61,877 bases of DNA from Anaerolineae bacterium UTCFX1 (GCA_002050275.1 MWTB01000034.1:1-61877), one strand, 5' to 3'. Shown: positions 21,128 through 30,041, numbered from the stretch's first letter. Translations and numbers: made by a program. Notes: generated by a model from the sequence alone, not told the origin.

Positions 21128-21277
21128 TTAGAGCCTTACCAATAGTTCTTGCGCGTAAGCCCAATTAGAAAGACAGTAAACATACTCGAAGGAATTCTGT
21201 AGCTTCAGAGATCCAGTCGCGATACGCTTGCCATGTTCTATCGCACGGCGAGACAAAATGGGTTTCTTCATTGTCAT
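21128..21277 (-). CDS. Small ORF, 49 residues, unknown
   Basis: A short minus-strand frame between the CAP and MFS genes. It starts at the ATG at 21277 with AAAGGAG 7 bases upstream, one of the best ribosome binding sites in the window, and ends TAA at 21128. The peptide begins MTMKKPILSRRAIEHGKRIA, is basic at the N-terminus and contains one Cys and several aromatic residues. It has no recognisable domain. It is divergent from the Mef-like transporter and shares an AT-rich promoter region, which hints at a regulatory or associated role (inference). It could also be a decayed gene end. Confidence 0.5.
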   Translation of the reverse strand: MTMKKPILSRRAIEHGKRIATGSLKLQNSFEYVYCLSNWAYAQELLVRL

Positions 21278-21490
21278 AATTTAACTCCTTTCAAATCTTC
21301 TCAGAAGATATCTCCATTCAATTAATACAGAATTCAGCGTCAACCGCCGTATATCTACACGCATATAACGGCGCTATATCATAGAGCGCAATCTCAAAAA
21401 CAATATTATTGCATTGGAATTGATAATATTAATTATTATTGACATTTAATGAATATATATTTATAATCGAATTCGGAATATTAATTACAC
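21278..21490. promoter_or_regulatory. AT-rich divergent promoter region of the efflux gene
   Basis: For the plus strand, a perfect consensus promoter is present: TTGACA (21439-21444), a 17-base spacer, TATAAT (21462-21467). The ATG of the transporter follows 23 bases later without a clear ribosome binding site. Upstream lies an imperfect inverted repeat (GCCGTATAT and ATATAACGGC, 21346-21372) that could bind a repressor. The region is far more AT-rich than its surroundings, suggesting acquisition together with the transporter. Confidence 0.8.
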
Positions 21491-22807
21491 ATGATTTCGG
21501 AGAAAAGCGTGAAAATCCAAACTATTTCAAACGAAGAATTCTTATTGCATTGGAAACCTAAGTTCTTCGCTATCTTCATCGGGCAAGCGTTCTCGTTGTT
21601 CGGCTCCTCGCTGGTGCAATTTGCGCTGGTTTGGTATCTGACCAGAGAAACCAGTTCAGCGACTGTATTAGCGACCGCTACATTGATCGCCATGCTGCCG
21701 CAAATCGTCCTAGGTCCTTTTATCGGCGCGCTGGTAGATCGTTGGAATCGCCGGGTCGTGATGATCATCGCGGACGGCTCCATTGCATTAACCACGCTGG
21801 CGCTAGCGGGCGTATTCTGGATGGGAACAGCGCAAATCTGGCATATCTATGTTGTCTTACTATTGCGTTCACTCGGCAGCGCTTTTCACGCTCCCGCTAT
21901 GTCCGCTTCCACATCGTTGATGGCGCCAAAGGAGCAACTTTCACGCGTGGCTGGAGCGCGGCAAATACTGCAAGGTTTGATCATGATGGTCGCGCCCCCG
22001 ACCGGCGCCGTTCTACTCGAGCTGACCAACACACAAAGCGTACTGGCTATTGACGTTGTAACCGCCTTGATCGCCATCGTACCGTTGCTGTTCATCGTCA
22101 TCCCCGAGCCGGTGCGCGCCTCTAATCATCTCGACGCGCGCGAAAAATCCTACTGGCGCGAGGTCAAAGAAGGATTTACTTATGTGATCGCCTGGCCCGG
22201 TCTGACGGCGATTCTAATCATTGCAGTGGTAATTAACTTTCTGCTCACTCCAGCCGGCTCGCTCATGCCATTGCTCGTGACGAAGCACTTTGGGCTAGGC
22301 GCGCTAGAGCTCGGATTCACCGATACGCTCTGGGGCGTCGGCATGATCGCCGGCGGCGCGCTGCTCGGAATTTGGGGCGGTTTTAAGCAACGCATCGCCA
22401 CCGCCCTACTGGGTATCTTCGGGCTGGGAATCGGCGTTTTATTGACCGGCTTCGCGCCCGCCAATATGTTCTGGATGGCGCTGGCAGGCATGGCGCTGAC
22501 CGGCTTCATGAGTCCCATGACGAACGGACCTTTACAGGCTTTCTTACAAAGCGCCGTCAAACCTGAAATGCAAGGGCGCGTTATGTCGTTGATTGAAAGC
22601 AGCGCGATAGCCATGACGCCGCTTTCGCTGGCGGTAGCGGGTCCCCTTTCAGACTTAATCGGCATCCGCGTTTGGTACATTGTAGGCGGCGCGCTCTGTA
22701 TATTAATGAGCATAGGCGCGCGCTTCATCCCTGCCATTATGAACATCGAAGAGAACGCCGAACAAACCGCCCAACCGTCGCTTCAAAGCGCTTCAGTCGT
22801 CGAATAA
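21491..22807 (+). CDS. MFS efflux transporter, Mef (macrolide efflux)-like
   Basis: A 438-residue major facilitator protein with about 12 membrane helices. The N-terminal half closely follows the pattern of Mef macrolide exporters: KFFAIFIGQAFSLFGSSL, ALVWYLT, LGPFIGALVDRWNRR, and RSLGSAFHAPAM. The motif-A-like loop DRWNRR is present. It probably exports a hydrophobic compound by proton antiport; actual drug specificity cannot be inferred. It has its own consensus promoter and a terminator, so it is a single-gene unit. The AT-rich upstream region hints at horizontal transfer. Confidence 0.87.
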   Translation: MISEKSVKIQTISNEEFLLHWKPKFFAIFIGQAFSLFGSSLVQFALVWYLTRETSSATVLATATLIAMLPQIVLGPFIGALVDRWNRRVVMIIADGSIALTTLALAGVFWMGTAQIWHIYVVLLLRSLGSAFHAPAMSASTSLMAPKEQLSRVAGARQILQGLIMMVAPPTGAVLLELTNTQSVLAIDVVTALIAIVPLLFIVIPEPVRASNHLDAREKSYWREVKEGFTYVIAWPGLTAILIIAVVINFLLTPAGSLMPLLVTKHFGLGALELGFTDTLWGVGMIAGGALLGIWGGFKQRIATALLGIFGLGIGVLLTGFAPANMFWMALAGMALTGFMSPMTNGPLQAFLQSAVKPEMQGRVMSLIESSAIAMTPLSLAVAGPLSDLIGIRVWYIVGGALCILMSIGARFIPAIMNIEENAEQTAQPSLQSASVVE

Positions 22808-22841
22808 AAAACGAGCGTTGGAACAATTCCAACGCTCGTTT
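22808..22841. terminator. Bidirectional terminator between the MFS gene and leuS
   Basis: A perfect 15-bp stem (22809-22823 with 22827-22841, loop of 3) lies between the two convergent stop codons. On the minus strand it is followed by TTTTTTATT, a classic terminator for leuS. On the plus strand the tail is TTTCATC, weaker but adequate for the transporter. Confidence 0.93.
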
Positions 22842-22844
22842 CAT

Positions 22845-25376
22845 CTACAGCGCTATGCTTACCAACTTACCGTGCGCCACGATGATCTTACGCGGCTCCT
22901 TACCGTCCAGATATTTCTGGATAACCTCACTCGCCAGCGCCGCCGCTTTGATATCGTCCTCGCTCGCATCCGCCGAGACGGTGATACGATCGCGCACTTT
23001 GCCGTTAACCTGCAACGGAATCTCGATCATATCTTCTTTTGCAGCCGATTCGTCCGCTTGGGGCCAGCTTTGTTGATGGATCGAATATGATTTGCTTAAG
23101 CGCTCCGTCCACAATTCTTCAGCGATATGCGGAGCAACAGGAGCCATCATCTTCAAATAGATCTCCGTCGCCTCATCCCATTCGGATGAGCCAAACGCGC
23201 CTGCTTCGCGCGCTTTATACATTTCGTTCAACAGTTCCATCAATGAAGAAATGATGGTATTGAATTCAAACGTCTCAAAGTCGTGCGTAACGCGCTTCAA
23301 AGTTTGATGAACCTTCCGTCGCAGATTCTTCTTCGTATCGTCGGAAGCGGGCGACACAGACGCAGGCGCAGGGTCGGTGAACAGAGTCCACACGCGGCGC
23401 ATCCAGCGCGCAGTCCCTTCAATGCCGTGCGAGTCCCACGGGCCGCCCTGTTGCCAGCGCGCGAAGAACATCAGATAAGCGCGCACGGTATCTGCGCCGT
23501 ATTTTTTCACTAACGTATCAGGCGCAGTCACGTTGCCTTTGCTCTTCGACATTTTGCTGTGGTCTTCCGACAGCACCATGCCCTGATTGCGCAACTGCAA
23601 CACAGGCTCGTTGCCCTCGGTAATGCCCATATCTCGCAACGCCTTATGAAAAAAGCGAAAATACAACAAGTGCATGTTGGCGTGTTCGTTGCCGCCCGTG
23701 TATGTGTCCACAGGCATCCAATAGTTGTATTCGGCTTCATCGAACGGCGCCTTATCGTCGTGCGGACTCAAATAACGCAAGTGATACCACGACGAACACA
23801 TGAAGGTGTCCATCGTGTCCGTTTCGCGGATCGCAGGCTCGCCGCCAATGGGACAAATCGCGTTCTTCCACGTCGGATGAAATTTCAACGGCGACTCGCC
23901 CGTCGGCTTCCATTCGTCAATATCATCGGGCAACAACACAGGCAGTTGATCCTCAGGCACAGGATTCCATCCGTGCGTTTCGCAATACACCATCGGAATC
24001 GGCGCGCCCCAAAAACGCTGCCGCGAGATCAGCCAATCGCGATAGCGATAATTCACGTCGCGCTTGCCGATTCCCTTTTGTTCCAAATATTCGATCACGG
24101 CTTTGATGGCGGGGTTCTTCATGCCTTTATCGTTCGTCGCGCGCGTGCCATTGAACTGACCCGAATTGATCATCACGCCATCATGTTCGTAAGCGCGTTC
24201 CATTGTTTCGCCAAGCAAGGGCGGACTGCCATCCGCCCCTACGGGTTGAATCACAGGCGTGATCTTCAATCCAAACTTGCGCGCAAATTCAAAGTCGCGT
24301 TCATCGTGCGCGGGAACAGCCATGATTGCGCCCGTTCCATACGACATCAGCACATAATCGGCAACCCAGATCGGGATTCGCTCCTCATTCACTGGATTGA
24401 CAGCATAGCCGCCTGTAAACACGCCCGTCTTCTCTCTATCTTTCGCTTCGCGCTGGATGTCGGTCTGCTTCGCCGCCTCAGTCTTATACACGCGGACGGC
24501 TTCCGCATTCTCAGGCGCGGTGACTTTATCCACCAATGGATGCTCTGGCGAAAAGACCATGAATGTCGCGCCCCACAGCGTGTCGGGTCGGGTTGTAAAT
24601 ATTTCTATCGGATCGCCAGCTTTATCATCCTCTTGCGGAACGGTCTTGAATGTCACCGACGCACCTTCACTGCGACCGATCCAATTCGTCTGCGAGGTTT
24701 TGACGAAATCGGGCCAATCCATGCCTTCAAAACTCAGCAATTCATCGGCATATTTGGTCGTGCGGAAGAACCATTGCTCCAGTTCTTTTTTAATGACCGG
24801 CGTGCCGCAACGATCGCAAACGCGGTCATCGCCTTTGACTTGCTCGCGCGCCAGCGTCGTATTGCACGATGGGCACCAATCTACCGCCGCCTTCTTTCGA
24901 TACGCCAACCCATGCTTATACAACTGGATAAAGAACCATTGCGTCCAGCGATAGTATTCAGGGTCGCACGAGATTGCCTCGCGCTCCCAATCGAACATCG
25001 CGCCCATCGAACGCATCTGTTTCTGCATACGTTCAATGTTGGCATAGGTCCATTTTTTCGGGTGAATATTATTCTTAATAGCCGCGCCCTCCGCCGGCAA
25101 GCCGAACGCGTCAAAACCCATCGGGAACATGACGTTGTAGCCCTGCATGCGCTTAAAGCGCGCTCGCGCGTCCGACGGCGTCATCGCGTACCAGTGACCG
25201 ATATGCAAGTCACCGCTGGGGTAAGGCAACATGGTCAACGCGTAATGTTTGGGTTTGCGCTCGTCAATCACTGCGCGATATAACTTGTCCGCTTCCCATT
25301 GCGTCTGCCACTTCGGCTCGAAGGCTTGCGGGTTGAAGGAAATGTCTCTGGATGCGGTTGCGTTTTGTTTGTTCAT
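22845..25376 (-). CDS. leuS: Leucyl-tRNA synthetase
   Basis: An 843-residue class Ia synthetase. The HIGH signature is at H58-H61 (SGDLHIGHWY) and KMSKS is near residue 607. A zinc-binding pair, CPSC and CDRC, precedes the CP1 editing domain, which holds the editing motif region around GTGAIMAVPAHDERD with the conserved Asp. The anticodon-binding domain and the small C-terminal domain follow. It charges tRNA-Leu and edits mischarged norvaline or isoleucine. GAGGA lies upstream of the ATG. Expression is controlled by a T-box leader. Confidence 0.98.
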   Translation of the reverse strand: MNKQNATASRDISFNPQAFEPKWQTQWEADKLYRAVIDERKPKHYALTMLPYPSGDLHIGHWYAMTPSDARARFKRMQGYNVMFPMGFDAFGLPAEGAAIKNNIHPKKWTYANIERMQKQMRSMGAMFDWEREAISCDPEYYRWTQWFFIQLYKHGLAYRKKAAVDWCPSCNTTLAREQVKGDDRVCDRCGTPVIKKELEQWFFRTTKYADELLSFEGMDWPDFVKTSQTNWIGRSEGASVTFKTVPQEDDKAGDPIEIFTTRPDTLWGATFMVFSPEHPLVDKVTAPENAEAVRVYKTEAAKQTDIQREAKDREKTGVFTGGYAVNPVNEERIPIWVADYVLMSYGTGAIMAVPAHDERDFEFARKFGLKITPVIQPVGADGSPPLLGETMERAYEHDGVMINSGQFNGTRATNDKGMKNPAIKAVIEYLEQKGIGKRDVNYRYRDWLISRQRFWGAPIPMVYCETHGWNPVPEDQLPVLLPDDIDEWKPTGESPLKFHPTWKNAICPIGGEPAIRETDTMDTFMCSSWYHLRYLSPHDDKAPFDEAEYNYWMPVDTYTGGNEHANMHLLYFRFFHKALRDMGITEGNEPVLQLRNQGMVLSEDHSKMSKSKGNVTAPDTLVKKYGADTVRAYLMFFARWQQGGPWDSHGIEGTARWMRRVWTLFTDPAPASVSPASDDTKKNLRRKVHQTLKRVTHDFETFEFNTIISSLMELLNEMYKAREAGAFGSSEWDEATEIYLKMMAPVAPHIAEELWTERLSKSYSIHQQSWPQADESAAKEDMIEIPLQVNGKVRDRITVSADASEDDIKAAALASEVIQKYLDGKEPRKIIVAHGKLVSIAL

Positions 25377-25430
25377 ATAGTCCTCACGGTTAGTTAAATG
25401 TTTATGTTAAATTTCAAGCGTCGGCGGCAG

Positions 25431-25720
25431 AAATAAAAAACTCCTCATCCACATCAGGGACGAAGAGTTAACTCCGCGGTGCCACCCGAATTGTAAAGCG
25501 AGATTAATCTCGCGTTACCTCTCAATCGCGATAACGGGCTAACCCGTCGCCGACTACTTGATTCGCCAGCGAAGTTTCCTCTCGCGAGGCAACAGGCGAG
25601 TTCAGTCTTGTATCCCTTTGGGGAATGTAGTGTTCCGTAGACACTGTTGCTGGGTTCACACCTTAATCTCCCAACTCGCTGACGAGACGACTTACTACTC
25701 CTGCTATAACTTCTGTTGTA
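25431..25720 (-). promoter_or_regulatory. T-box riboswitch of leuS
   Basis: The leader carries the T-box core TGGCACCGCGG (minus strand, within 25474-25487), which pairs with the NCCA end of uncharged tRNA. It is followed by a terminator stem (25439-25450 with 25458-25469, loop of 7) and a T-rich tail (25431-25440). Upstream, the RNA folds into a long stem I; the triplet CTC at 25598-25600 (context GAACTCGCC) is a plausible leucine specifier codon. Uncharged tRNA-Leu would favour the antiterminator and switch leuS on. The 5' boundary is approximate. Confidence 0.92.
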
Positions 25721-25750
25721 TGTCAAACTTAAGCTTGACGTACTATACTG

Positions 25751-25823
25751 TGGACCCAGAGGGATTCGAACCCTCGACCTTCTCAATGCCATTGAGACGC
25801 GCTACCAACTGCGCTATGGGCCC
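25751..25823 (-). tRNA. tRNA-Ala (anticodon GGC)
   Basis: A complete 73-nt cloverleaf. The acceptor GGGCCCA pairs with TGGGTCC, including the G3-U70 wobble that identifies alanine tRNAs. The anticodon stem is TCTCA/TGAGA with loop ATGGCAT, giving anticodon GGC. The T-arm is GAGGG TTCGAAT CCCTC. The discriminator is A and the CCA end is not encoded. It lies just upstream of the leuS T-box. Confidence 0.97.
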
Positions 25824-25843
25824 CATTTCAATTGACGATTGTG

Positions 25844-25891
25844 GATTTACGATTTGCGCGACCTTTAATCAAAAATCGGCAATCGTAAATC
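25844..25891. repeat. Inverted repeat between the two tRNA genes
   Basis: GATTTACGATT (25844-25854) and AATCGTAAATC (25881-25891) form a perfect 11-bp inverted repeat around 26 bases. It could fold as a spacer hairpin in a common tRNA precursor. I see no T-run, so it is not an obvious terminator. Confidence 0.6.
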
Positions 25892-25893
25892 TG

Positions 25894-25966
25894 TGGACCT
25901 GAGGGGATTCGAACCCCTGACCTCCTCAGTGCGATTGAGGCGCGCTACCAACTGCGCTACAGGCCC
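25894..25966 (-). tRNA. tRNA-Ala (anticodon CGC)
   Basis: A complete 73-nt cloverleaf. The acceptor GGGCCTG pairs with CAGGTCC and keeps the G3-U70 pair. The anticodon stem CCTCA/TGAGG encloses ATCGCAC, giving anticodon CGC for codon GCG. The T-arm is AGGGG TTCGAAT CCCCT. CCA is not encoded. It precedes tRNA-Ala(GGC) by 70 bases on the same strand; the two share most of their D-arm. Confidence 0.97.
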
Positions 25967-26051
25967 AAAGAAATTGCGTCTGGTATTCTAATGTAGGGAC
26001 AAGTGGATGTCAAGCAACGTTTTCGATGTAAAATATATAGAGGACATTGCC

Positions 26052-26759
26052 ATGACCGACATCGACTCCAGACCTATCTACCGCATCATGGATTTGCATG
26101 AAGCGGATCGTCCTCGCGAGCGATTATCTGCGCTAGGACCGCAAGCCTTAACGAACGCCGAATTGCTCGCCATCTTATTGCGCGTGGGCGTACGAGGCGA
26201 GAACGCCATCGAGGTGGGGCAACGACTGCTTAAAGCATTCGGCGGGCTGACAGGTCTCCACCGCGCTCCGTTTGCCGAGCTCAACAAACAACATGGACTT
26301 GGCGACGCGAAAGCCGCTCAGATTAAAGCGGCGATCGAGCTAGGTCGAAGACTCACGCTTGAATCTCCCGAGGAAAGACCCGCGATCAACTCCCCTGCCG
26401 ATGCCGCCGCGCTGGTGTCCTACGAAATGTCCGCGCTGGAGCAGGAGCATCTACGCGTGATATTGCTCGACAGAAGGAATCGCGTATTGGAAACAGTCGA
26501 GGTTTACAAAGGTTCGGTCAATTCATCGCAAGTGCGCGTGGGAGAAGTTTTCAAAGAGGCGATTCGCAAAAACGCCTCGTCAATCGTTGTAATTCACAAC
26601 CACCCCAGCGGAGACCCCACCCCCAGCCCCGACGATGTTGCCGTCACGCGCGCCATCGTGCAGGCAGGCAAATTGCTCGATGTGGATGTGCTGGATCATC
26701 TCGTGATCGGTCAAGGCAAGTGGGTATCGTTGAAGGAACGAGGGCTAGGTTTCGTATGA
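26052..26759 (+). CDS. radC: RadC/MPN-type JAB-domain protein
   Basis: A 235-residue RadC family protein. The N-terminal helix-hairpin-helix region (about 20-90) includes [20 protein letters not shown]. The C-terminal JAB/MPN domain carries the metal motif [14 protein letters not shown]. The family's role is unsettled; the old DNA-repair assignment is doubtful. I start at the ATG at 26052, which has GAGGA upstream, not at the earlier in-frame ATG. The last codons (GLGFV) are not the original ones: a second, decayed copy of the radC 3' end lies at 27586-27628. Confidence 0.92.
   Translation: MTDIDSRPIYRIMDLHEADRPRERLSALGPQALTNAELLAILLRVGVRGENAIEVGQRLLKAFGGLTGLHRAPFAELNKQHGLGDAKAAQIKAAIELGRRLTLESPEERPAINSPADAAALVSYEMSALEQEHLRVILLDRRNRVLETVEVYKGSVNSSQVRVGEVFKEAIRKNASSIVVIHNHPSGDPTPSPDDVAVTRAIVQAGKLLDVDVLDHLVIGQGKWVSLKERGLGFV
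26706..26748 (+). repeat. Direct repeat, left copy (radC 3' end)
   Basis: A 43-bp segment of the radC 3' end that matches 27586-27628 at 40 positions. The three differences are all transitions. Together the copies flank the HNH gene. Confidence 0.9.
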
Positions 26760-27538
26760 AAAACAAATCTCTTCATATTACCCATGCTGGAATTGATAAT
26801 GGGGATAAATCATGGCTCAAAAAAGCGGCAAGAAATAATCTGGATTCTCGCAGATGGAATGTACCTAAATCAGTAAGGCCGGGCGATGATTTGGTTATTT
26901 ATGTTGGTGGGTATGGCTTCTTTGCAACTGCCGCCATAACGTCCTTTGCAAAACCAAGGACTGATTGGCGCAACAGATATACTGCGTCGTTATCACAAAT
27001 AATTTTAATTGACCCGCCTATTTCACTCGCCTCAATACAAAAACATATTCCTAGCCTTTCTTGGGCGAATCATCCGCGCAGCATTACCACTCCTGATGCT
27101 GATACCGCTAAACTTATCAGGAAGCTTATTGATCACCGGAGGAAAACGGGCATACCTGATACCGACATTGAGACGGTCAGCAAGGCAAACATTGATGAAT
27201 TAAGAAAATTAGCAATAATTTCATCGAAACAGTCCATACCATCAAAACAAAGAACCGCTCTTCACAGACCAGGCTCCTTAGCGATTAAACGATATGTTCT
27301 ACTTCGCTCAAAAGGTATATGTGAGGGGTGTAAGAAAGTTGCGCCTTTCAACAAAGCAGATGGCACCCCATACCTTGAACCACATCATACAAAGCGACGA
27401 GCTGACGGTGGGCCTGATCATCCTGCTCATGTCATTGCCTTATGCCCCAATTGTCATAGACGGGCTCATTATGCAAATGATTCAAAGGAATTCAACAAAC
27501 GTCTTTTGAAAACACTAATCAAAATCGAATTGAATTAA
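26756..27538 (+). CDS. HNH endonuclease with N-terminal EVE/PUA-like domain
   Basis: A 260-residue protein. The N-terminal part (about 1-100: [29 protein letters not shown]) resembles the EVE/PUA fold that reads modified bases. The C-terminal part (about 180-250) is an HNH nuclease of the McrA type: [28 protein letters not shown], with all zinc Cys and the catalytic HH present. EVE-HNH fusions restrict modified phage DNA, so a type IV restriction role is likely (inference from family). The ATG overlaps the radC stop as ATGA, allowing translational coupling. Base composition is clearly more AT-rich than neighbours, indicating transfer. Confidence 0.85.
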   Translation: MKNKSLHITHAGIDNGDKSWLKKAARNNLDSRRWNVPKSVRPGDDLVIYVGGYGFFATAAITSFAKPRTDWRNRYTASLSQIILIDPPISLASIQKHIPSLSWANHPRSITTPDADTAKLIRKLIDHRRKTGIPDTDIETVSKANIDELRKLAIISSKQSIPSKQRTALHRPGSLAIKRYVLLRSKGICEGCKKVAPFNKADGTPYLEPHHTKRRADGGPDHPAHVIALCPNCHRRAHYANDSKEFNKRLLKTLIKIELN

Positions 27539-27585
27539 ATTGAAGATAGATGATGTGTTTGGCTTTGATCTCTCTACATCCATTT

Positions 27586-27628
27586 ATCGGTCAGGGCAAG
27601 TAGGTATCGTTGAAGGAACGAGGGTTAG
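27586..27628 (+). repeat. Direct repeat, right copy (relic of original radC 3' end)
   Basis: Matches 26706-26748 at 40 of 43 bases. In the radC frame it reads IGQGK, then a TAG in place of the Trp codon, then [11 protein letters not shown] and TAA. It appears to be the former natural end of radC, displaced by 880 bases and now decaying. Confidence 0.88.
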
Positions 27629-27642
27629 AGGCTGGATAACCT

Positions 27643-27912
27643 CTATTCTCCAAATTCTCCCGCCACATCCCCCCACTCCACCATTGACTCGTCCACACGC
27701 GACATGCTGGGACCTTGTTTCATCATCTCGATGAGGCGTTCCACGTTGGAGCGTTCGCCCTCGGCGATGGCTTCCACTGTATCGTAACCAACGTTGCGCA
27801 CCCAGCCCGTCAGCCCGCCAATTTGACGCGTATGATATTCTACATAGGCGCGAAACCCCACGCCTTGCACGCGTCCTTTTACGATGATGTGCGCGCGAAC
27901 GAGGTTGGTCAT
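27643..27912 (-). CDS. acyP: Acylphosphatase
   Basis: An 89-residue acylphosphatase. The phosphate loop GRVQGVGFR with its catalytic Arg and the catalytic Asn in GWVRN are both present. It hydrolyses the carboxyl-phosphate bond of acyl phosphates. It is the last gene of a minus-strand group, 16 bases after the MA-type peptidase gene. It converges with the radC region. Confidence 0.95.
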   Translation of the reverse strand: MTNLVRAHIIVKGRVQGVGFRAYVEYHTRQIGGLTGWVRNVGYDTVEAIAEGERSNVERLIEMMKQGPSMSRVDESMVEWGDVAGEFGE

Positions 27913-27928
27913 AGTCGCCTCATGTTAT

Positions 27929-29119
27929 TCACTTCTTCCTCATTGCACTAAACCCGATCAGCAACGGAATTCCTAACACCAATCCGCATAAGACCAAATA
28001 GGGGAGTAAATTCTGCAGCGTGAGAGCCCATACGTTCTCGCCTACTATCGATTCGCGCCAGTTCAGCTCAAGTTGCGCAAGAGACGCGCCATACGTTATT
28101 TCGACGCCGCGCTCGCAGGTCACGCCATCGGCATAACTGCGAGAGAGTTCGATCAGTTTTGAAACGCCGAAAGCGTCGCGCAGATAGGCGATAAACGACC
28201 GAGCCTCGGCATACGCCAGAAAAGCCGAGTCGGGCTGCGGCGGGAACGAAGCGCACAAATCTTTTAACGGGATGATCATACGACGCGCGCGCGCATCTTG
28301 TAAGACGCGGTTATATTCTACGCTTGGGTTGATCTCGACGACGGCGGCAAGTCCTTCGCGCAACCACGCGGGCAAATTCTTGTATCCTGCGCCAAGGGCG
28401 CGATAGGATAACACGTGCATAAGTTCATGCGGAATACGCTGATCCATTTGCAAACTTTGTTCGAAGCCCGGCTCAACGGCGATCAGCACAACGCCAAGCC
28501 CTACGTTGGCATGCCCCACCGCCTGCGCGTTAACGCTGAGAAACGCCAGATCGGTTTGTAGAGGGTAGATGAAAATATCAATCGGCTGGTTGAAATCCAC
28601 AGGGAATATCTCGTTAATAGCGCGCGCGCCAGCCAGCGCGACGTTCAGCGCGTTTTGCGCAAAAGTCGCATCGCCTTGGAACCAAAAGACGCGCAGCCCG
28701 TTCGATTCGAGTCGTTGCCAGGCGAAGCGATTGTCATCGTAGCGAACGGAATAGACCTCGCTTTGGAAAGCGGTCCCGTCGGTAAAGTTAAAATCGTATC
28801 GCCAGCGGATGAACGTGAACGGGCGCGGCGCGTTTTGCCGCGCATCGAGAATAAACTGCAGAGTCTGGCGCGCATCCAGCGCCAGCGGTTGAACGCGCAT
28901 CTGGTTATAGTTTTCGTCGAAGAGCGTAATGGAAGCCGCTTGGATCGGAAACGACGTTCTCACCGTCGCTGAAAAGACGATCTGTTCGCCGAAGCGATAC
29001 ACCGCCTCGACATTTTCCAACAGAATTTTTTCTTGCGCCTTTACCGGCTGCGCATGCCAGAACGCAAACGCAACAATCGCGCAGACCGTCAACACCCATG
29101 CACGGGCGGCGTTTCGCAT
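27929..29119 (-). CDS. Exported peptidase-MA-like zinc metallopeptidase
   Basis: A 396-residue protein with an N-terminal signal peptide (cleavage likely after PVKAQ) and a C-terminal membrane helix (about 368-390), so it is anchored with its domain outside. The zinc motif HELMHVL is followed by LREGLAAVVE, supplying the third ligand, as in the gluzincin-type peptidase MA family. The N-terminal 150 residues form a beta-rich domain. Substrates are unknown. The ATG at 29119 overlaps the stop of the transporter gene by one base (TGATG), so translation is coupled. Confidence 0.85.
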   Translation of the reverse strand: MRNAARAWVLTVCAIVAFAFWHAQPVKAQEKILLENVEAVYRFGEQIVFSATVRTSFPIQAASITLFDENYNQMRVQPLALDARQTLQFILDARQNAPRPFTFIRWRYDFNFTDGTAFQSEVYSVRYDDNRFAWQRLESNGLRVFWFQGDATFAQNALNVALAGARAINEIFPVDFNQPIDIFIYPLQTDLAFLSVNAQAVGHANVGLGVVLIAVEPGFEQSLQMDQRIPHELMHVLSYRALGAGYKNLPAWLREGLAAVVEINPSVEYNRVLQDARARRMIIPLKDLCASFPPQPDSAFLAYAEARSFIAYLRDAFGVSKLIELSRSYADGVTCERGVEITYGASLAQLELNWRESIVGENVWALTLQNLLPYLVLCGLVLGIPLLIGFSAMRKK

Positions 29120-30039
29120 CAACGTCCCACCAATACGAGCAGCGGAGTCAATGTCAGTGGGCTGAGCAGTGTGCCGAAGAATACAATCGTGGTGACGAGC
29201 GACGAATCGAGTTTATATTCGCTGGCGAGGATCATATTGTTGACAGCCGCCGGCATTGAGGCTTGCGTCATGCTTGCTTGCCATGCCGCGCCTTGTATGC
29301 CGAATAGCGACGTCACAAAAAGAGCGATCGCCGGCGCCGCAAGCAAACGCAACGACACGCTCAATCCCGCGCCTTTTAAATTCTCCCGCGACCATTGCGC
29401 GCGTGAAAGCTCCACGCCAAGCAGGACGATCATCAACGGAATGCTCCCGCCTGCCGCCAGATCAATTGTGCGCGAAAGCGCGGCGGGCATTTCGAGATCT
29501 AAGCCGTTCACCAACAGCGCCAGCGCAACACCGTACACCGTCGGCACTTTGAATATGCCCAACGCGGCGTCTTTAAAGTTCGCATGTCCGAGCGAAGCGA
29601 TCAGAACGCCCGCCGTATGAAATAGTATCGAAGTAGCGACGAAATATAATCCGCCGTAACGCAACCCCTGTTCGCCGAACGCGAACGCTGCCAGCGGCAG
29701 ACCATAATTTCCTGTGTTGCCGAACATAGTCGCGATCAACACCGTGATCAAGGCAGGGCGTTCAAGCGCCATCAAACGCCCCAGCGCAAGAGCGAGCGCG
29801 CCCATGATCAAAATCATCGCGACGGCGAACGCCGCTACCGCAAACGCTTCGCCAACCGCTATATCGTTCTTTAGGAGCAAATTGAAGACGAGCGCGGGAG
29901 CGAAGATATAAAAGACCGCTCGTCCAATCGTCCGCGAATCAAGGGCGAGAGTCTTTCCCAGAACAAAGCCCGCGCCGCTAAGCGACAAGATCGGCAATAG
30001 GTTGTTGATGAACGTGAAGGCGAGGAGAGAAAGCGGCAT
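29119..30039 (-). CDS. AEC-family transporter (auxin efflux carrier-like)
   Basis: A 306-residue integral membrane protein with about ten helices in two halves, typical of the AEC/BART family. Family features seen are the Asn/Pro-containing helix break in GNTGNYGLPLAAFAFGE and its counterpart near the C-terminus around QASMPAAVNN. Bacterial members move malate or other small organic acids; the substrate here is unknown. It is the first gene of a transporter-peptidase-acyP group. Confidence 0.85.
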   Translation of the reverse strand: MPLSLLAFTFINNLLPILSLSGAGFVLGKTLALDSRTIGRAVFYIFAPALVFNLLLKNDIAVGEAFAVAAFAVAMILIMGALALALGRLMALERPALITVLIATMFGNTGNYGLPLAAFAFGEQGLRYGGLYFVATSILFHTAGVLIASLGHANFKDAALGIFKVPTVYGVALALLVNGLDLEMPAALSRTIDLAAGGSIPLMIVLLGVELSRAQWSRENLKGAGLSVSLRLLAAPAIALFVTSLFGIQGAAWQASMTQASMPAAVNNMILASEYKLDSSLVTTIVFFGTLLSPLTLTPLLVLVGR

Positions 30040-30041
30040 AA

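Noticed and set aside
23559..25283. Long open frame (574 codons) on the plus strand opposite leuS
   Set aside because: It lies entirely antisense to a complete leuS with all signature motifs. The translation is rich in Arg and His with no domain, as expected for a shadow of a GC-biased gene.
25844..25891. Third small RNA gene between the tRNA genes
   Set aside because: Only a simple inverted repeat is present, with no cloverleaf or promoter.
26756..27538. Complete mobile element with integrase or terminal inverted repeats around the HNH gene
   Set aside because: Only one gene lies between the direct repeats, and no recombinase or inverted ends are visible. The flanking repeats are derived from radC, not from a transposon.
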